Below are positions 45,541 through 55,786 of a stretch of DNA of 64,000 nt, piece after piece. The position numbers were made by a program, and so were the translations under genes. Numbering within the stretch: position 1 is the first letter of the stretch; each line of letters begins with the position of its first letter. The notes beneath the pieces were generated by a model. The model did not search any database. It was not told the DNA's origin and worked only from the letters and a program-made list of their open reading frames with translations. Source of the DNA: Lamellibrachia satsuma (Eukaryota > Annelida > Polychaeta > Sabellida > Siboglinidae); contig BSQZ01000028.1 of the NCBI GenBank assembly GCA_033239005.1, positions 7,879,411-7,943,410 of the forward strand, given 5' to 3'.

Positions 45541-46668
45541 GAACCTGGGTTTTCTTTCCCTGCCAAAGAACACGAAAATAGTCTTGCATGGTGACTATGG
45601 TAAAATTATTGGAGAATTTTGGAGAAATTGAAAAATTTTTAGAAATATATACTAGTTGGGGTTCCATATAGAGTGCTAAATGTTTTTTTGTGGAAAAAAA
45701 ACAATGTCATTGCATAAATATAACACAATTTATTATATATTCTGACATTTTGTAATGCATTACGTAAATATACTACTTGATATTATAGTAGTATAGATAT
45801 ACAAAATTAAAAAGTATATATATATAAATGTACCATTACTAATAATCATTAATAAAATTTGTTTTGCAAAACAAATATCAAACAAATATTGGCTTTGTAT
45901 TATTTGGAATGAATTAAAATCATAGAAATGTAAATAAGTCATGATTTTGGTTAAATCAATCTCGCTCTCCAATTCCAAGAATCAAAATCGGGTGTAATTT
46001 CACAAACCAGGGAAGCTCAAAAACACCCATATGCATTTGCATAGCAAGAAAATATTTCGTACACAGACTAACTAAGACCTCTAGAGGAAGTCACGAACAT
46101 ATGGATGGAATCATAAATAGCTTTGTCTGCTAAACTTACACCAGAAATACACCTATGTCGTCTAATTGATGTATTTCACATTAATTTGGGTTAAATTTTA
46201 ATCAAAAACAGACGATCATGAAATGGAACTTACTTCTGTCCAATCGCTGTAAGTCACGGAAAGGAATAGAAACAAAAGACAATACATTATGTAAAACAAA
46301 AGGAGAACCCGGGTGTCGAGAATCGACACAGATAAACTGACATGATTTTTCGGCACGCCACGCAAGCCACTCAGCGGATTTTGTTGAAGTGCTGACCTAT
46401 GGTGATCGATGACATGTTGCAATTCAAAACCGTTTCACTAATTGTAGTGTATAGGGTTTACTAAAAATTTATTTAATTATACAAAAGTCATAGCGCCAAC
46501 AAGTACCAATTAAAATTTCATGGCAACAAGACAGAATCTGAATGGGAAATGGGGGCGCCACCACACGGTAAAAAAACAACAACTAACAAATCGCTCGCCT
46601 AAATTAATTTGGTATATTTAGACGAGCGATTTATCATTCGCCTGTTGTTTTCAAACGTGAAGCCCTGT
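45541..46668. other. AT-rich sequence without recognised features
   Basis: No gene or clear repeat seen. Confidence 0.5.
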
Positions 46669-46871
46669 GTTGGAGAGTGTAGATAATGTTGGAGAGTATA
46701 GATAATGTTGGAGAGTATAGATAATGCGTACACCACTTCTTTTTTATTCATGGACAAGTTGCGCCCAATGCTTGCTGTTTTATGTACACAGTAGCTTATA
46801 TACACTGTTTTATGTACACAGTAGCTTATATACACTGTTTTATGTACACAGTAGCTTATATACACTGTTTT
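46669..46871. repeat. Two short tandem repeats
   Basis: gttggagagtatagataat is repeated 3 times (46669-46727). A 30-bp unit tgttttatgtacacagtagc, ttatatacac is repeated 3 times (46775-46864). Confidence 0.92.
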
Positions 46872-46972
46872 AATTTAATTGTACAATTTTTAGTACAAAT
46901 ATAATATCCCTATTAAGCATTGTCATGTTATTGTTTAGTAATTATGTGACTAAATGTTTACAACTACAACAC

Positions 46973-47011
46973 CACGCACGCACGCACGCACGCAAGCACG
47001 CACGCACGCAC
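46973..47011. repeat. (ACGC)n microsatellite
   Basis: About nine cacg units with one substitution (caag). Confidence 0.95.
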
Positions 47012-47350
47012 TATGTAAAAGTACTGCCATGCACAAGGGGATAGTACTCATCAATTCATTCAAACCTGAAACACGAGTTTTGTAGAAGTAGTAGTAGCTA
47101 AACTTATTATACGTCCACCTAACTTAAAACCAATCACTGATCACTTAACAACAGGTCAACCCACACCTAGGTCAGAGTTCACAGTTCTATTATTATACAC
47201 ACTGCCTGGAGGTAAGTGCTACAAAAAGCTAACAAATAAGTTGTCATTACTTGATGCTGTCATTGTGTACACTTTGAGATAATCACACGCCTGCTTTGTG
47301 GAACAGAATAAAAAAAATGCTAAAAATTACATTGCTGCTATCATCAGCGG

Positions 47351-47592
47351 CCTCACCACTGACCACCCACCCTCACCACTGACCACCCACCCTCACCACT
47401 GACCACCCACCCTCACCACTGACCACCCACCTCCACCACTGACCACCCACCCTCACCACTGACCACCCACCCTCACCACTGACCACCCACCCTCACCACT
47501 GACCACCCACCCCCACCACTGACCACCGACCTCCACCACTGGCCACCCACCTCACCACTAACCAACCACCCCCACCACTGACCACCCACCCT
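47351..47592. repeat. 20-bp minisatellite, about 12 copies
   Basis: The unit is cctcaccactgaccacccac, with late units reading ccccaccactgacc or cctccaccactggcc. Intronic. Confidence 0.95.
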
Positions 47593-47807
47593 GAGTCCTC
47601 TGAAGGAGGACTCAGGAACACATATCAACAACCTCAACGACACTGCTAACCATTCCCTTTCCCAGCAAGTATGTTTAATAATCAACCAGCAATATTCTTG
47701 ACACCATCCGATTTTAATAAAATTTAGCATGTATGTTGGACCTGTTGAGAAATTTAACTTTGCCAAATTTAAGATTTGTGAGTGAAATAGTTTTTTGAGT
47801 TATTACA

Positions 47808-48030
47808 TATTAATGATAAGAAATGGCAACAATGTATATTAATGATAAGAAATGGCAACAATGTATATTAATGATAAGAAATGGCAACAATGTATACGTA
47901 CAGAAGCTACATGGAACCAGTGCAATGAAAACTTATCTAGCATCAGTAATAAAATATTAATGCCATATAATATGATATGATATAAACCACACAGTAGTAA
48001 TGTGATATGATATAAACCACACAGTAGAAA
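47808..48030. repeat. 29-bp triplet and 32-bp doublet
   Basis: tattaatgataagaaatggc, aacaatgta is repeated 3 times (47808-47894). A unit with tgatatgatataaaccacac, agtag occurs twice (47966-48030). Confidence 0.88.
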
Positions 48031-48150
48031 CAAGAAATGGGATGTCCCCCTCAGTGGAATCAGTCCGAATCACCCAACTATCCCCCTCAGTAGCGGACTC
48101 CGCTTATTGTTGACAACTACAGAGAGTTGGTTTGAGCATCACCAGAGCCA

Positions 48151-48211
48151 CTCTGTCCTGTGTCCACTCTGTCCTGTGTCCACTCTGTCCTGTGTCCACT
48201 CTGTCCTGTGC
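48151..48211. repeat. 16-bp tandem repeat, 4 copies
   Basis: The unit is ctctgtcctgtgtcca. A 14-bp gaggggaagaaggg repeat (3 copies) follows at 48374-48415. Confidence 0.9.
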
Positions 48212-48569
48212 TTTGTTTTCACTTGTAAGTCCAGTTGTAAACAGGTGCATAAAATGAGTGATGTGTGTCATGTGAAGGTCATGAAGCAACTCGTGTGAAG
48301 CAGTGCAGTTGACAACAGGACACTGTCACATGACATGTGACCAGCAACCAGAAGGTAGAGGGAGAAGGAGCAGGGAGGGGAAGAAGGGAGGGGAAGAAGG
48401 GAGGGGACAATAGAATATCTAGGTATCATGCAGTGGTGCAACAGGTTACATAAAAACTATATAAGCCAAAGGGAGGCACAGACCAATGCCCCCCAAATAT
48501 GTAATTGCAGTTCGCATGTAATATCTCAGTGATTATAATTTTGTAAGAATGACCTGCGTTCAGTCTAAT

Positions 48570-49400
48570 GGCATGCATTGGCCAGGCTTTGGACCCAAGC
48601 CCAACCTGCTGGCCGGGCCTCTACTAAATTACTTGGGCCAGGCCTGGGCCTATGTTTTGCAGGCCTGGGCTAAAAAAATATTAAACACATTGGGCTTGGG
48701 CCGGGCTTAGTGTGAGTGGGCTGGGCCTGGACCTAATAAAATATTAATACAAAACCCATACATATTACTACTACATAGTACATACAGAATACAGATGTTA
48801 CAGATACATATTTTGGGCATGAATGCAGCCTTTTGCATAGATCTAATGGCCCCATAACTTCACTTGGCTGGAAGTAGCCAGTCCCAAATGTTTACTTTAG
48901 ACATATTTGCAGAGGCAATCAAGCCATGATTAACCATCAACTTATCACCCTTTGACCCTACCAGTGGACATTCTATTGTCTAGGTCTTCCCTGGAAATCT
49001 TGCCTTAATGTTCTGTCTACTGCCCACCCTAATTGGAAGTTGGTATTTTTCAATTGTGTTAACTAGTGTCTACTGTTTAACGTCTACAATTTCCCCAGTA
49101 CTGATTCATTCACACTTGTACTAATTCACACATCACTGCTGGCTAGTAATCACAGGCCTGCTGGAAATGCCACTGGGTTTCAGTGCCAGTGGACATGGGA
49201 TTGAAATATCAATGTTTTTTAATAAAACAATATGTTTAATTTTTACCTGTCCTTGGCCTGTGGGTATGGGCCGGGTCGAGCCTGGACCACAAATTCTAGT
49301 TTGCCGGGCCTGAACATTTTTTGCGGGCCTGGATTCTAACTGCTAATTGCAGGCCGGGCTTGGGCTCAAATTATAGGCCCATGCTGGGCACTAGTACAGT
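48570..49400. mobile_element. hAT-like non-autonomous element with GGCCCGGGC-rich ends (tentative)
   Basis: Both ends are rich in ggcctgggc/gcccggcc words: ggccaggctttggacccaag at the left, and gcccatgctgggcac at the right, in inverted orientation. The middle is AT-rich. Such subterminal GGCC motifs occur in some animal hAT families. A candidate duplication is imperfect (cagtctaa left, cagtccta right), so the borders are uncertain. Confidence 0.45.
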
Positions 49401-49420
49401 ACAGTCCTAAGTGATGTGTC

Positions 49421-50203
49421 CAGGGTTGAAAAAATCATGATTTTTTTTAATAAGAAAAGTCTGATTTATTTGATTTAAATTGGATTTTTTTTATTTTTTG
49501 AAATCTGGTATATAGACATTTATATAGATGTTTATATTTATAAACTCTTTCAAACGTGTTCTATTCAAATTGATTTGGGTACTTGTTTTAACAGATTGTG
49601 CATGATTTTTGCTTATATAAAGACATTAGACAATGTCCACAAGGCCTCACCCCCTGTAGTTGCATAATCTGTCTTGGAAAGGAAAGCATGCTTTGTGTCT
49701 GTGGCTGTAGCAGTGGTCATTATTGTTTGCTGAGAGGGTGGATTAGCACCTGTCCAGGTCTCCAACTAGACTGCAAACTGGTACAGTATTAAACAATTGA
49801 AGCCCAGACTGTCTTACTTGAATCAACATATTGAATTGGTAACAACTAGCACATGCTCTAGGTGCACTTTAACTCAGGGCTTCTGTGTTGAAAAGATACT
49901 TGCTCTGGAAGACAAGTTTGTGTGGCTTCAATGCATTCAGAAAGGGAATAGCTCAAACACACACAATGTCGTAAAATATTTGACTGTCAGGCTATCTGGT
50001 GTCAATACAGCTACACAGGTGCACACTCTGTGCTTTTGTATAAAAAAACATACAAAACTTTGTTGTTCTCGATGCTTGTAAACAATTATTTGTGTTAAAT
50101 TCATATAAATCAGCGATTAAAAAATCGGAAGTCAAAAAAAATAAAATCATAAATCAATGACTTTTGGAGTGATTTAAATCATGATTTAAATCAAACAACC
50201 CTG
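49421..50203. mobile_element. hAT-type MITE with perfect 8-bp target duplication
   Basis: The 783-bp element begins CAGGGTTG and ends CAACCCTG, with inner terminal motifs tgatttaaatcatgattta. It is flanked on both sides by gatgtgtc (49413-49420 and 50204-50211), an exact 8-bp duplication as expected for hAT transposition. Internal frames of 64 and 94 codons show no transposase features, so it is non-autonomous. It lies in the 40-kb intron, 440 bp from a coding exon. Confidence 0.92.
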
Positions 50204-50211
50204 GATGTGTC

Positions 50212-50647
50212 AGTGATTCAGTCATAATAGCAAACAATCAAATTATATCAGTTGTTTTCTTGGATTATCCAAATATTATTTTACTGAAACACAAACACCC
50301 ACATGTATCTAATGAGGCAATCATAGCCATAGGAGATGAATGAAATCTCCATAACAAAAGGTACCTCAACAACTTCTCAGAAATGGTTAATGTTATGTAT
50401 GGAACATGAATTTGTAAAGAAAACATGACCAAATTATCCTTTGTTGTTGCCATGGTATTTATACAGAACCAAGGCTAAATATGTGGATGTAACTGGAGAA
50501 ATTCTTAAATGAATAAGTGAGAAACCAGAAAGCATGAAATGAAGGCAGCCATCATTGGCAACTGTATCTGGGCTGTGTTAGCCCAGACATTCATTCATGT
50601 AGTGCCAGTGGAAGATAAGGGAGGCTGACAGGGACTGCATGACTTAC
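50212..50647. other. Intron sequence next to the exon donor
   Basis: No feature seen apart from the 5' splice site (GG|GTAAGT at 50647). Confidence 0.6.
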
Positions 50648-50758
50648 CCCACTAACAGGCCCCGGATCTCCTGTCTGTACAGGTTCCTGCCGTAGATCAC
50701 TGGCATTCCGTCGTCCTTACACTTCCCTCGGATCCTCTTTGTTGCCAGTATATTCCTC
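50648..50758 (-). CDS. shroom: Shroom-like gene, small basic exon
   Basis: A 111-base exon bounded by ACTAGTAGCAG|G and TTAGTGGG|GTAAGT. Phases fit the exons on either side (AG+G upstream, GG+C downstream), which means it can splice directly over the 40-kb intron to 10377. It encodes RNILATKRIRGKCKDDGMPV, then IYGRNLYRQEIRGLLVG, a compact conserved-looking segment unlike the disordered sequence around it. I do not recognise this motif with certainty. It lies between the long disordered region and ASD2. Confidence 0.7.
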
Positions 50759-51038
50759 CTGCTACTAGTATAATGACCACTAGTGGACAATGAAGCCACT
50801 GACCAAGTCTAAACACACCTTCTCTATTCAGCATTGATTCTATTTTGTGCTCACATCAATTACAGCCTACCAATGACTCACTTCCTGTCCATCAGCCAAT
50901 CACAGCACATCTTGATACTGCACAGCATTGTGGGACATCACATGGTAAACACTGCCATGTGCTTGTGATAAATCAATACAAGCTTGGAGCTGTTGCAGGT
51001 AGTGAGGGTTCAAGAGACCAACAAAGGAGTAGCATGCA

Positions 51039-51376
51039 GGGCTGGTGCAGTGAACTGTGGCTGCTTGGCTGGGCACTCACTACTGGGCAGTGACTGAGGG
51101 AGAGGGCTGGTGCAGTGAACAGTGCAGGGCTGGTGCAGTGAACTGTGGCTGCTTGGCTGGGCACTCACTACTGGGCAGTGACTGAGGGAGAGGGCTGGTG
51201 CAGTGAACAGTGCAGGGCTGGTGCAGTGAACCGTGGCTGCTTGGCTGGGCACTCACTACTGGGCAGTGACTGAGGGAGAGGGCTGGTGCAGTGAACAGTG
51301 CAGGGCTGGTGCACTGAATTGTGGCTGCTTGGCTGGGCACTCACTACTGGGCAGTGACTGAGGGAGAGGGCTGGCT
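51039..51376. repeat. 88-bp minisatellite, about 3.8 copies
   Basis: The unit contains gctggtgcagtgaac twice, plus ctgcttggctgggcactcac and ctgggcagtgactgaggg. Minus-strand frames of 60-86 codons across it are artefacts. Confidence 0.95.
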
Positions 51377-51863
51377 ATCAAATGATGACATTCCTTAAGC
51401 ACAGCCCAGACAAAGGCTGGGGAACCACAGGGACTGATCTAGATAAGTACTGGGAGATTAATAACATTCCAAGTTGACTACTGAAGACTGGATCACATGA
51501 TCAGTCACTGACCACTGAGTGATTTCCCATGAGTAGAGTCTTTGACCACAGTAACTTTCTAAATGAGCACATACCTCCTCCACACACCCTCCAACCTCAG
51601 TGCTTGTTTCAAATCCTATTACAACCCCATAGTTATAATACTAAGTAACTATATTAAATTTAATATAAAATAGCCAAATAAAAAGGTAATATTGCATGAT
51701 ATGTTAATGGCATATTGTGTTAATCTCAGTAATTTTCTCTTATTCTCCAAACAACTAATTTGTAATTTAATATACTGTTTTATTGGCACATGCAATTTAC
51801 TCAGTCTGCCCCCTAACACTTTTTTTTTAAATAAATATCTCAGAGTAGGTTTTAGTGGGTTAT

Positions 51864-51976
51864 AGTTGTTGGACTCTCAATAAGCCAATGTCCTTGTCTG
51901 TTTGTCATGATCTGTTTGTCATGATCTGGGGTTTTAACTTTGGATTAGGATAAAAATTTTTAAAAATCTTGTTAAC
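51864..51976 (+). mobile_element. CR1 3'-end fragment
   Basis: Matches the 3' UTR of the CR1 copies (gttggactctcaataagcca) and ends in aaatcttgttaa, the family's tail motif. Only the last 110 bp were inserted, so this is an extreme 5' truncation, with an internal duplication of gtttgtcatgatct. Confidence 0.75.
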
Positions 51977-52091
51977 CACTGTCAGTCTGCTCTCGCGCTA
52001 CGTACGCACTCATACATACAACATGGCAGGTTATCTTTAGGTCACGTCCAACAACAGTATAGTAAGTGAATAGAACAACCTCAGTACCCAC

Positions 52092-52249
52092 CTAGAGCTG
52101 TACTCGTATGTGGTCTTGTGTTGGGTTTCTGGGTCGAGTCTAGTCTTGGGGTGGGTTTCTGGGTCGAGTCTAGTCTTGGGGTGGGTTTCTGGGTCCGTTC
52201 TCTCAGTCAAGTTGTCGCTGAAGTCATCGGGGTTCCTGTCTGCCTCACT
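52092..52249 (-). CDS. shroom: Shroom-like gene, exon containing a 30-bp coding repeat
   Basis: A 158-base exon between TTTCACAG|AGT and TCTAG|GTGGGT, starting in phase 0 after the giant exon. It encodes SEADRNPDDFSDNLTERT, then DPETHPKTRL twice, then DPETQHKTTYEYSS. The internal repeat is a 30-bp unit (gacccagaaacccaccccaa, gactagactc), perfect over the first two copies, so a small minisatellite lies inside coding sequence without breaking the frame. Confidence 0.72.
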
Positions 52250-52805
52250 CTGTGAAACACATTCATTTTGTATAATTTAAACACAATTCTAACATTTTGA
52301 TACACTCACCTCTGCTGATGAAGACTAACTGTCAATGAAACTACACAATCTCAATATAATAAACATATAATCTATGACAATTCACAAATTATTATATATA
52401 CAAGGCGACTGAAACAAACCCAAATCTAAGCAGTGTTTAGATGATACTACTACAGAATAATCAACTATCAGGCATTTCATTCTAATATAAATTAGTCATT
52501 TATATTAGGATAAATTGCCGGACAGTTGAACTAAATTTACTCATTTGCAAAGACCACTAATCTCCACTTCATTAAGCCATGGACTCAACAATCTGCTGAA
52601 TTGTTCCCAATCCAGCTATAACATAATTCTATGACATCACTGTCCAACCACAGCAACATTTCAACTGTTTACTTCGATATACATTTGCACATGAAAATTT
52701 ATGCAACACAGGAAAATACATATTATTACTAACATGCATACTTTACGTTCACTAAATATAAGAGTAATATTTTTATTTATGAAGATTCATTAAAACAAAA
52801 TTCAA
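52250..52805. other. AT-rich intron sequence
   Basis: No feature seen. Confidence 0.5.
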
Positions 52806-53890
52806 GCAAAACAACGTCCACTACCATGCAATGTCTTCTACCATGCAATGTCCATTACCATGCAATGTCCACTACCATGCAATGTCCTCTACCATGCAAT
52901 GTCCACTACCACGCAATGTCCACTACCCCGCAATGTCCTCTACCACACAATGTCCTCTACCATGCAATGTCCACTACCATGCAATGTCCACTACCACGCA
53001 ATGTCCACTACCACGCAATGTCCACTACCACGCAATATCCACTACCACGCAATGTCCACTACCATGCAATGTCCACTACCACGCAATGTCTACTACCACG
53101 CAATGTCCACTACCACGCAATGTCCACTACCATGCAATGTCCACCACCACGCAATGTCCACTACCACGCAATGTCCTCTACCACACAATGTCCTCTACCA
53201 TGCAATGTCCATTACCATGGCATGCAATGTCCATTACCATGCAATGTCCATTACCATGCAATGTCCACTACCATGGCATGCAATGTCCACTACCATGGCA
53301 TGCAATGTCCACTACCATGGCATGCAATGTCCATTACCATGGCATGCAATGTCCATTACCATGCAATGTCCATTACCATGCAATGTCCACTACCATGCAA
53401 TGTCCACTACCATGGCATGCAATGTCCATTACCATGGCATGCAATGTCCATTACCATGCAATGTCCACTACCATGGCATGCAATGTCCATTACCATGGCA
53501 TGCAATGTCCATTACCATGGCATGCAATGTCCATTACCATGCAATGTCCACTACCATGCAATGTCCACTACCATGGCATGCAATGTCCATTACCATGGCA
53601 TGCAATGTCCATTACCATGCAATGTCCACTACCATGGCATGCAATGTCCATTACCATGGCATGCAATGTCCATTACCATGGCATGCAATGTCCATTACCA
53701 TGCAATGTCCACTACCATGGCATGCAATGTCCATTACCATGCAATGTCCATTACCATGCAATGTCCATTACCATGCAATGTCCACTACCATGGCATGCAA
53801 TGTCCATTACCATGCAATGTCCACTACCATGGCTTGCAATGTCCATTACCATGGCATGCAATGTCCACTACCATGGCATGCAACTACCAC
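52806..53890. repeat. 18-bp/23-bp minisatellite, about 55 copies
   Basis: The basic unit is accatgcaatgtccacta. The left part has substitution variants (accacgc, ctctacc). From 53215 many units carry an extra catgg (ccatggcatgcaatgtccat), giving a mixed 18/23-bp array. All three plus frames stay open over about 370 codons and are artefacts. Confidence 0.96.
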
Positions 53891-54247
53891 GCAGTGTCGA
53901 CTACCACGCAATGCATCAGGAATGCAATCAAACAAACATGACAATCGGGCCAGGTGAATGCGCACTGGTTGTAAACATTAAATGACCCCACAGGAAATAT
54001 TTATTTGATGAGGAAAAAGTGGAATTTGAGATGAGACTGGCATTTGAGTGACGTGCCACACCAGTCAGTTATTGCATCTAACAAGGATGGCCATTACTTG
54101 GTAATTAGTTAGGCACATGACACACCAGTTAGTTATTGCACCTAACAAGAAGGGCCATTCTTTGGTAACGAGTTAGGCTTGGAAAAATATGGAAATGTGA
54201 CAGCATATGCTGGTGTTCACTTGGTACTGAGCCAACTACACCTAAAG
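53891..54247. other. Intron sequence
   Basis: A diverged duplication of about 67 bp (cacaccagt(c/t)agttattgca near 54057 and 54120) is the only feature seen. Confidence 0.5.
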
Positions 54248-54775
54248 TAGATTGACAACTGACTGCCCACCCTTGACTGTCAGTACAACACCCTACCCTT
54301 GACTGTCAGTTCAACACCCCACCATTGACTGTCAGTTTAACACCCTACCATTGATTGTCCGTTCAACACCCCACCATTGACTGTCAGTTCAACATCCTAC
54401 CATTGATTGTCAGTTCAACACCCCACCGTTGACTGTCAGTTCAACACCCCACCATTGACTGCCAGTTCAACACCCCACCACTGACTGCCAGTTCAACACC
54501 CTATCATTGACTGCCAGTTCAACACCCCACCACTGACTGCCAGTTCAACACCCTACCATTGACTGCCAGTTCAACACCCCACCACTGACTGTCAGTTCAA
54601 CACCTTACCATTGACTGTCAGTTCAACACCCCACCATTGACTGCCAGTTCAACACCCCACCACTGACTGCCAGTTCAACACCCCACCATTGACTGCCAGT
54701 TCAACACCCCACCACTGACTGCCAGTTCAACACCCTACCATTGACTGTCAGTCAGTTCAACATCCCACCCTTGAC
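54248..54775. repeat. 26-bp minisatellite, about 20 copies
   Basis: The unit is tgactgccagttcaacaccc, caccat, with gtcag/gccag, ccac/ctac and cat/cac variants. Confidence 0.95.
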
Positions 54776-54829
54776 TCTGTGGTGGTGCTGCCCCCTGTTG
54801 CATAAAAAACAACTACCAAGTGTAGCCAC

Positions 54830-55322
54830 CACTGGCGGAACGATACACCACTTCATGTTACGATATGTATCACGATACAGAGGTCATGATACAATACGTA
54901 TCATGATACAGAGGTCATAATACGATACATATCGCGATACAGATTACACTGACTAGATACAACAGTACCACATGTTTATTTATCACGTGGACAACGCTAC
55001 AGCAGATTTCACATTGTCAATAACATCAGGTCCAAATTGCACGTGCACATTAAAAAAAATAATAGTGTAAAGATTTTCATAGATTATAGTTAGATATACA
55101 TGTGGGAAATGTACTATCTGGTACATGTTATATTTCGCTATTTTATCGATACACAGGCAGGTGTGGTTTGCATTGAACGTTTATTGCTTCACAAAGGTGA
55201 CGTGAATAATGTTTTGCCTACCACTATCACATATCGTAGTGTACAGTGATATGGACATTGTATATCGTGTACCATACCGTGCGGTGTGTATTGCGAAACA
55301 CTGGTGCATCGTTCCAGCTCTA
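54830..55322. mobile_element. hAT-type MITE with perfect 8-bp target duplication
   Basis: The 493-bp element has ends that share GGAACGATRCACCA in inverted orientation (left ggaacgatacacca, right tggtgcatcgttcc). It is flanked by gtagccac at 54822-54829 and 55323-55330, an exact 8-bp duplication. Subterminal gtatcacgatac/cgatatg motifs are also repeated. No coding capacity. It lies in the intron after the giant exon. Confidence 0.88.
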
Positions 55323-55330
55323 GTAGCCAC

Positions 55331-55786
55331 ACCAGAGTTATATAATTAACCCCTACAGACTAACAGGTTGTATTTATGTCTGTGAGCCACATTAATGTGG
55401 CACTTTCCCCAAATGACATCTAAAAATTATTCTGTCAGCAAAATTAAACCTGCTTCAGCTGTCAACATGCAATGAGCCAGAAAGAGGTAACAGACACCTG
55501 TCAGCAACAGACACCTCTCTGTAACATAGACCTGCCTTTAATGGACACCTGTCTGTAATGGACACCTGTCTATACTGACTCTATAAAGAAAAAAAGATAT
55601 GTAAAATTTTATATATTTAAACAATTTGTTTGATCACACATAAACTTTTTTAAACTAGCAGCTGTTTTTGCTGTTTAATATTGTTTAAAAAATATATATT
55701 GTTTCTTGCCAATTGTGAAACTAAAAACAATTACTAAGAACATGTTAACAAAATGATGTGTTAAAGAACATGTAAAAGAAACTGAC
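55331..55786. other. Intron sequence after the giant exon
   Basis: Short repeats of gacacctgtct at 55493-55575. The donor AAG|GTCAGT is at 55786. Nothing else seen. Confidence 0.55.

Larger units (their letters stand above)
50759..52091. other. Intron between the two small exons
   Basis: Contains the 88-bp array at 51039-51376 and a CR1 3' end at 51864-51976. The rest is AT-rich without features. Confidence 0.6.

Noticed and set aside
52826..53985. Three overlapping plus frames of about 370-384 codons
   Set aside because: 18/23-bp minisatellite; all frames open, with no independent coding evidence.
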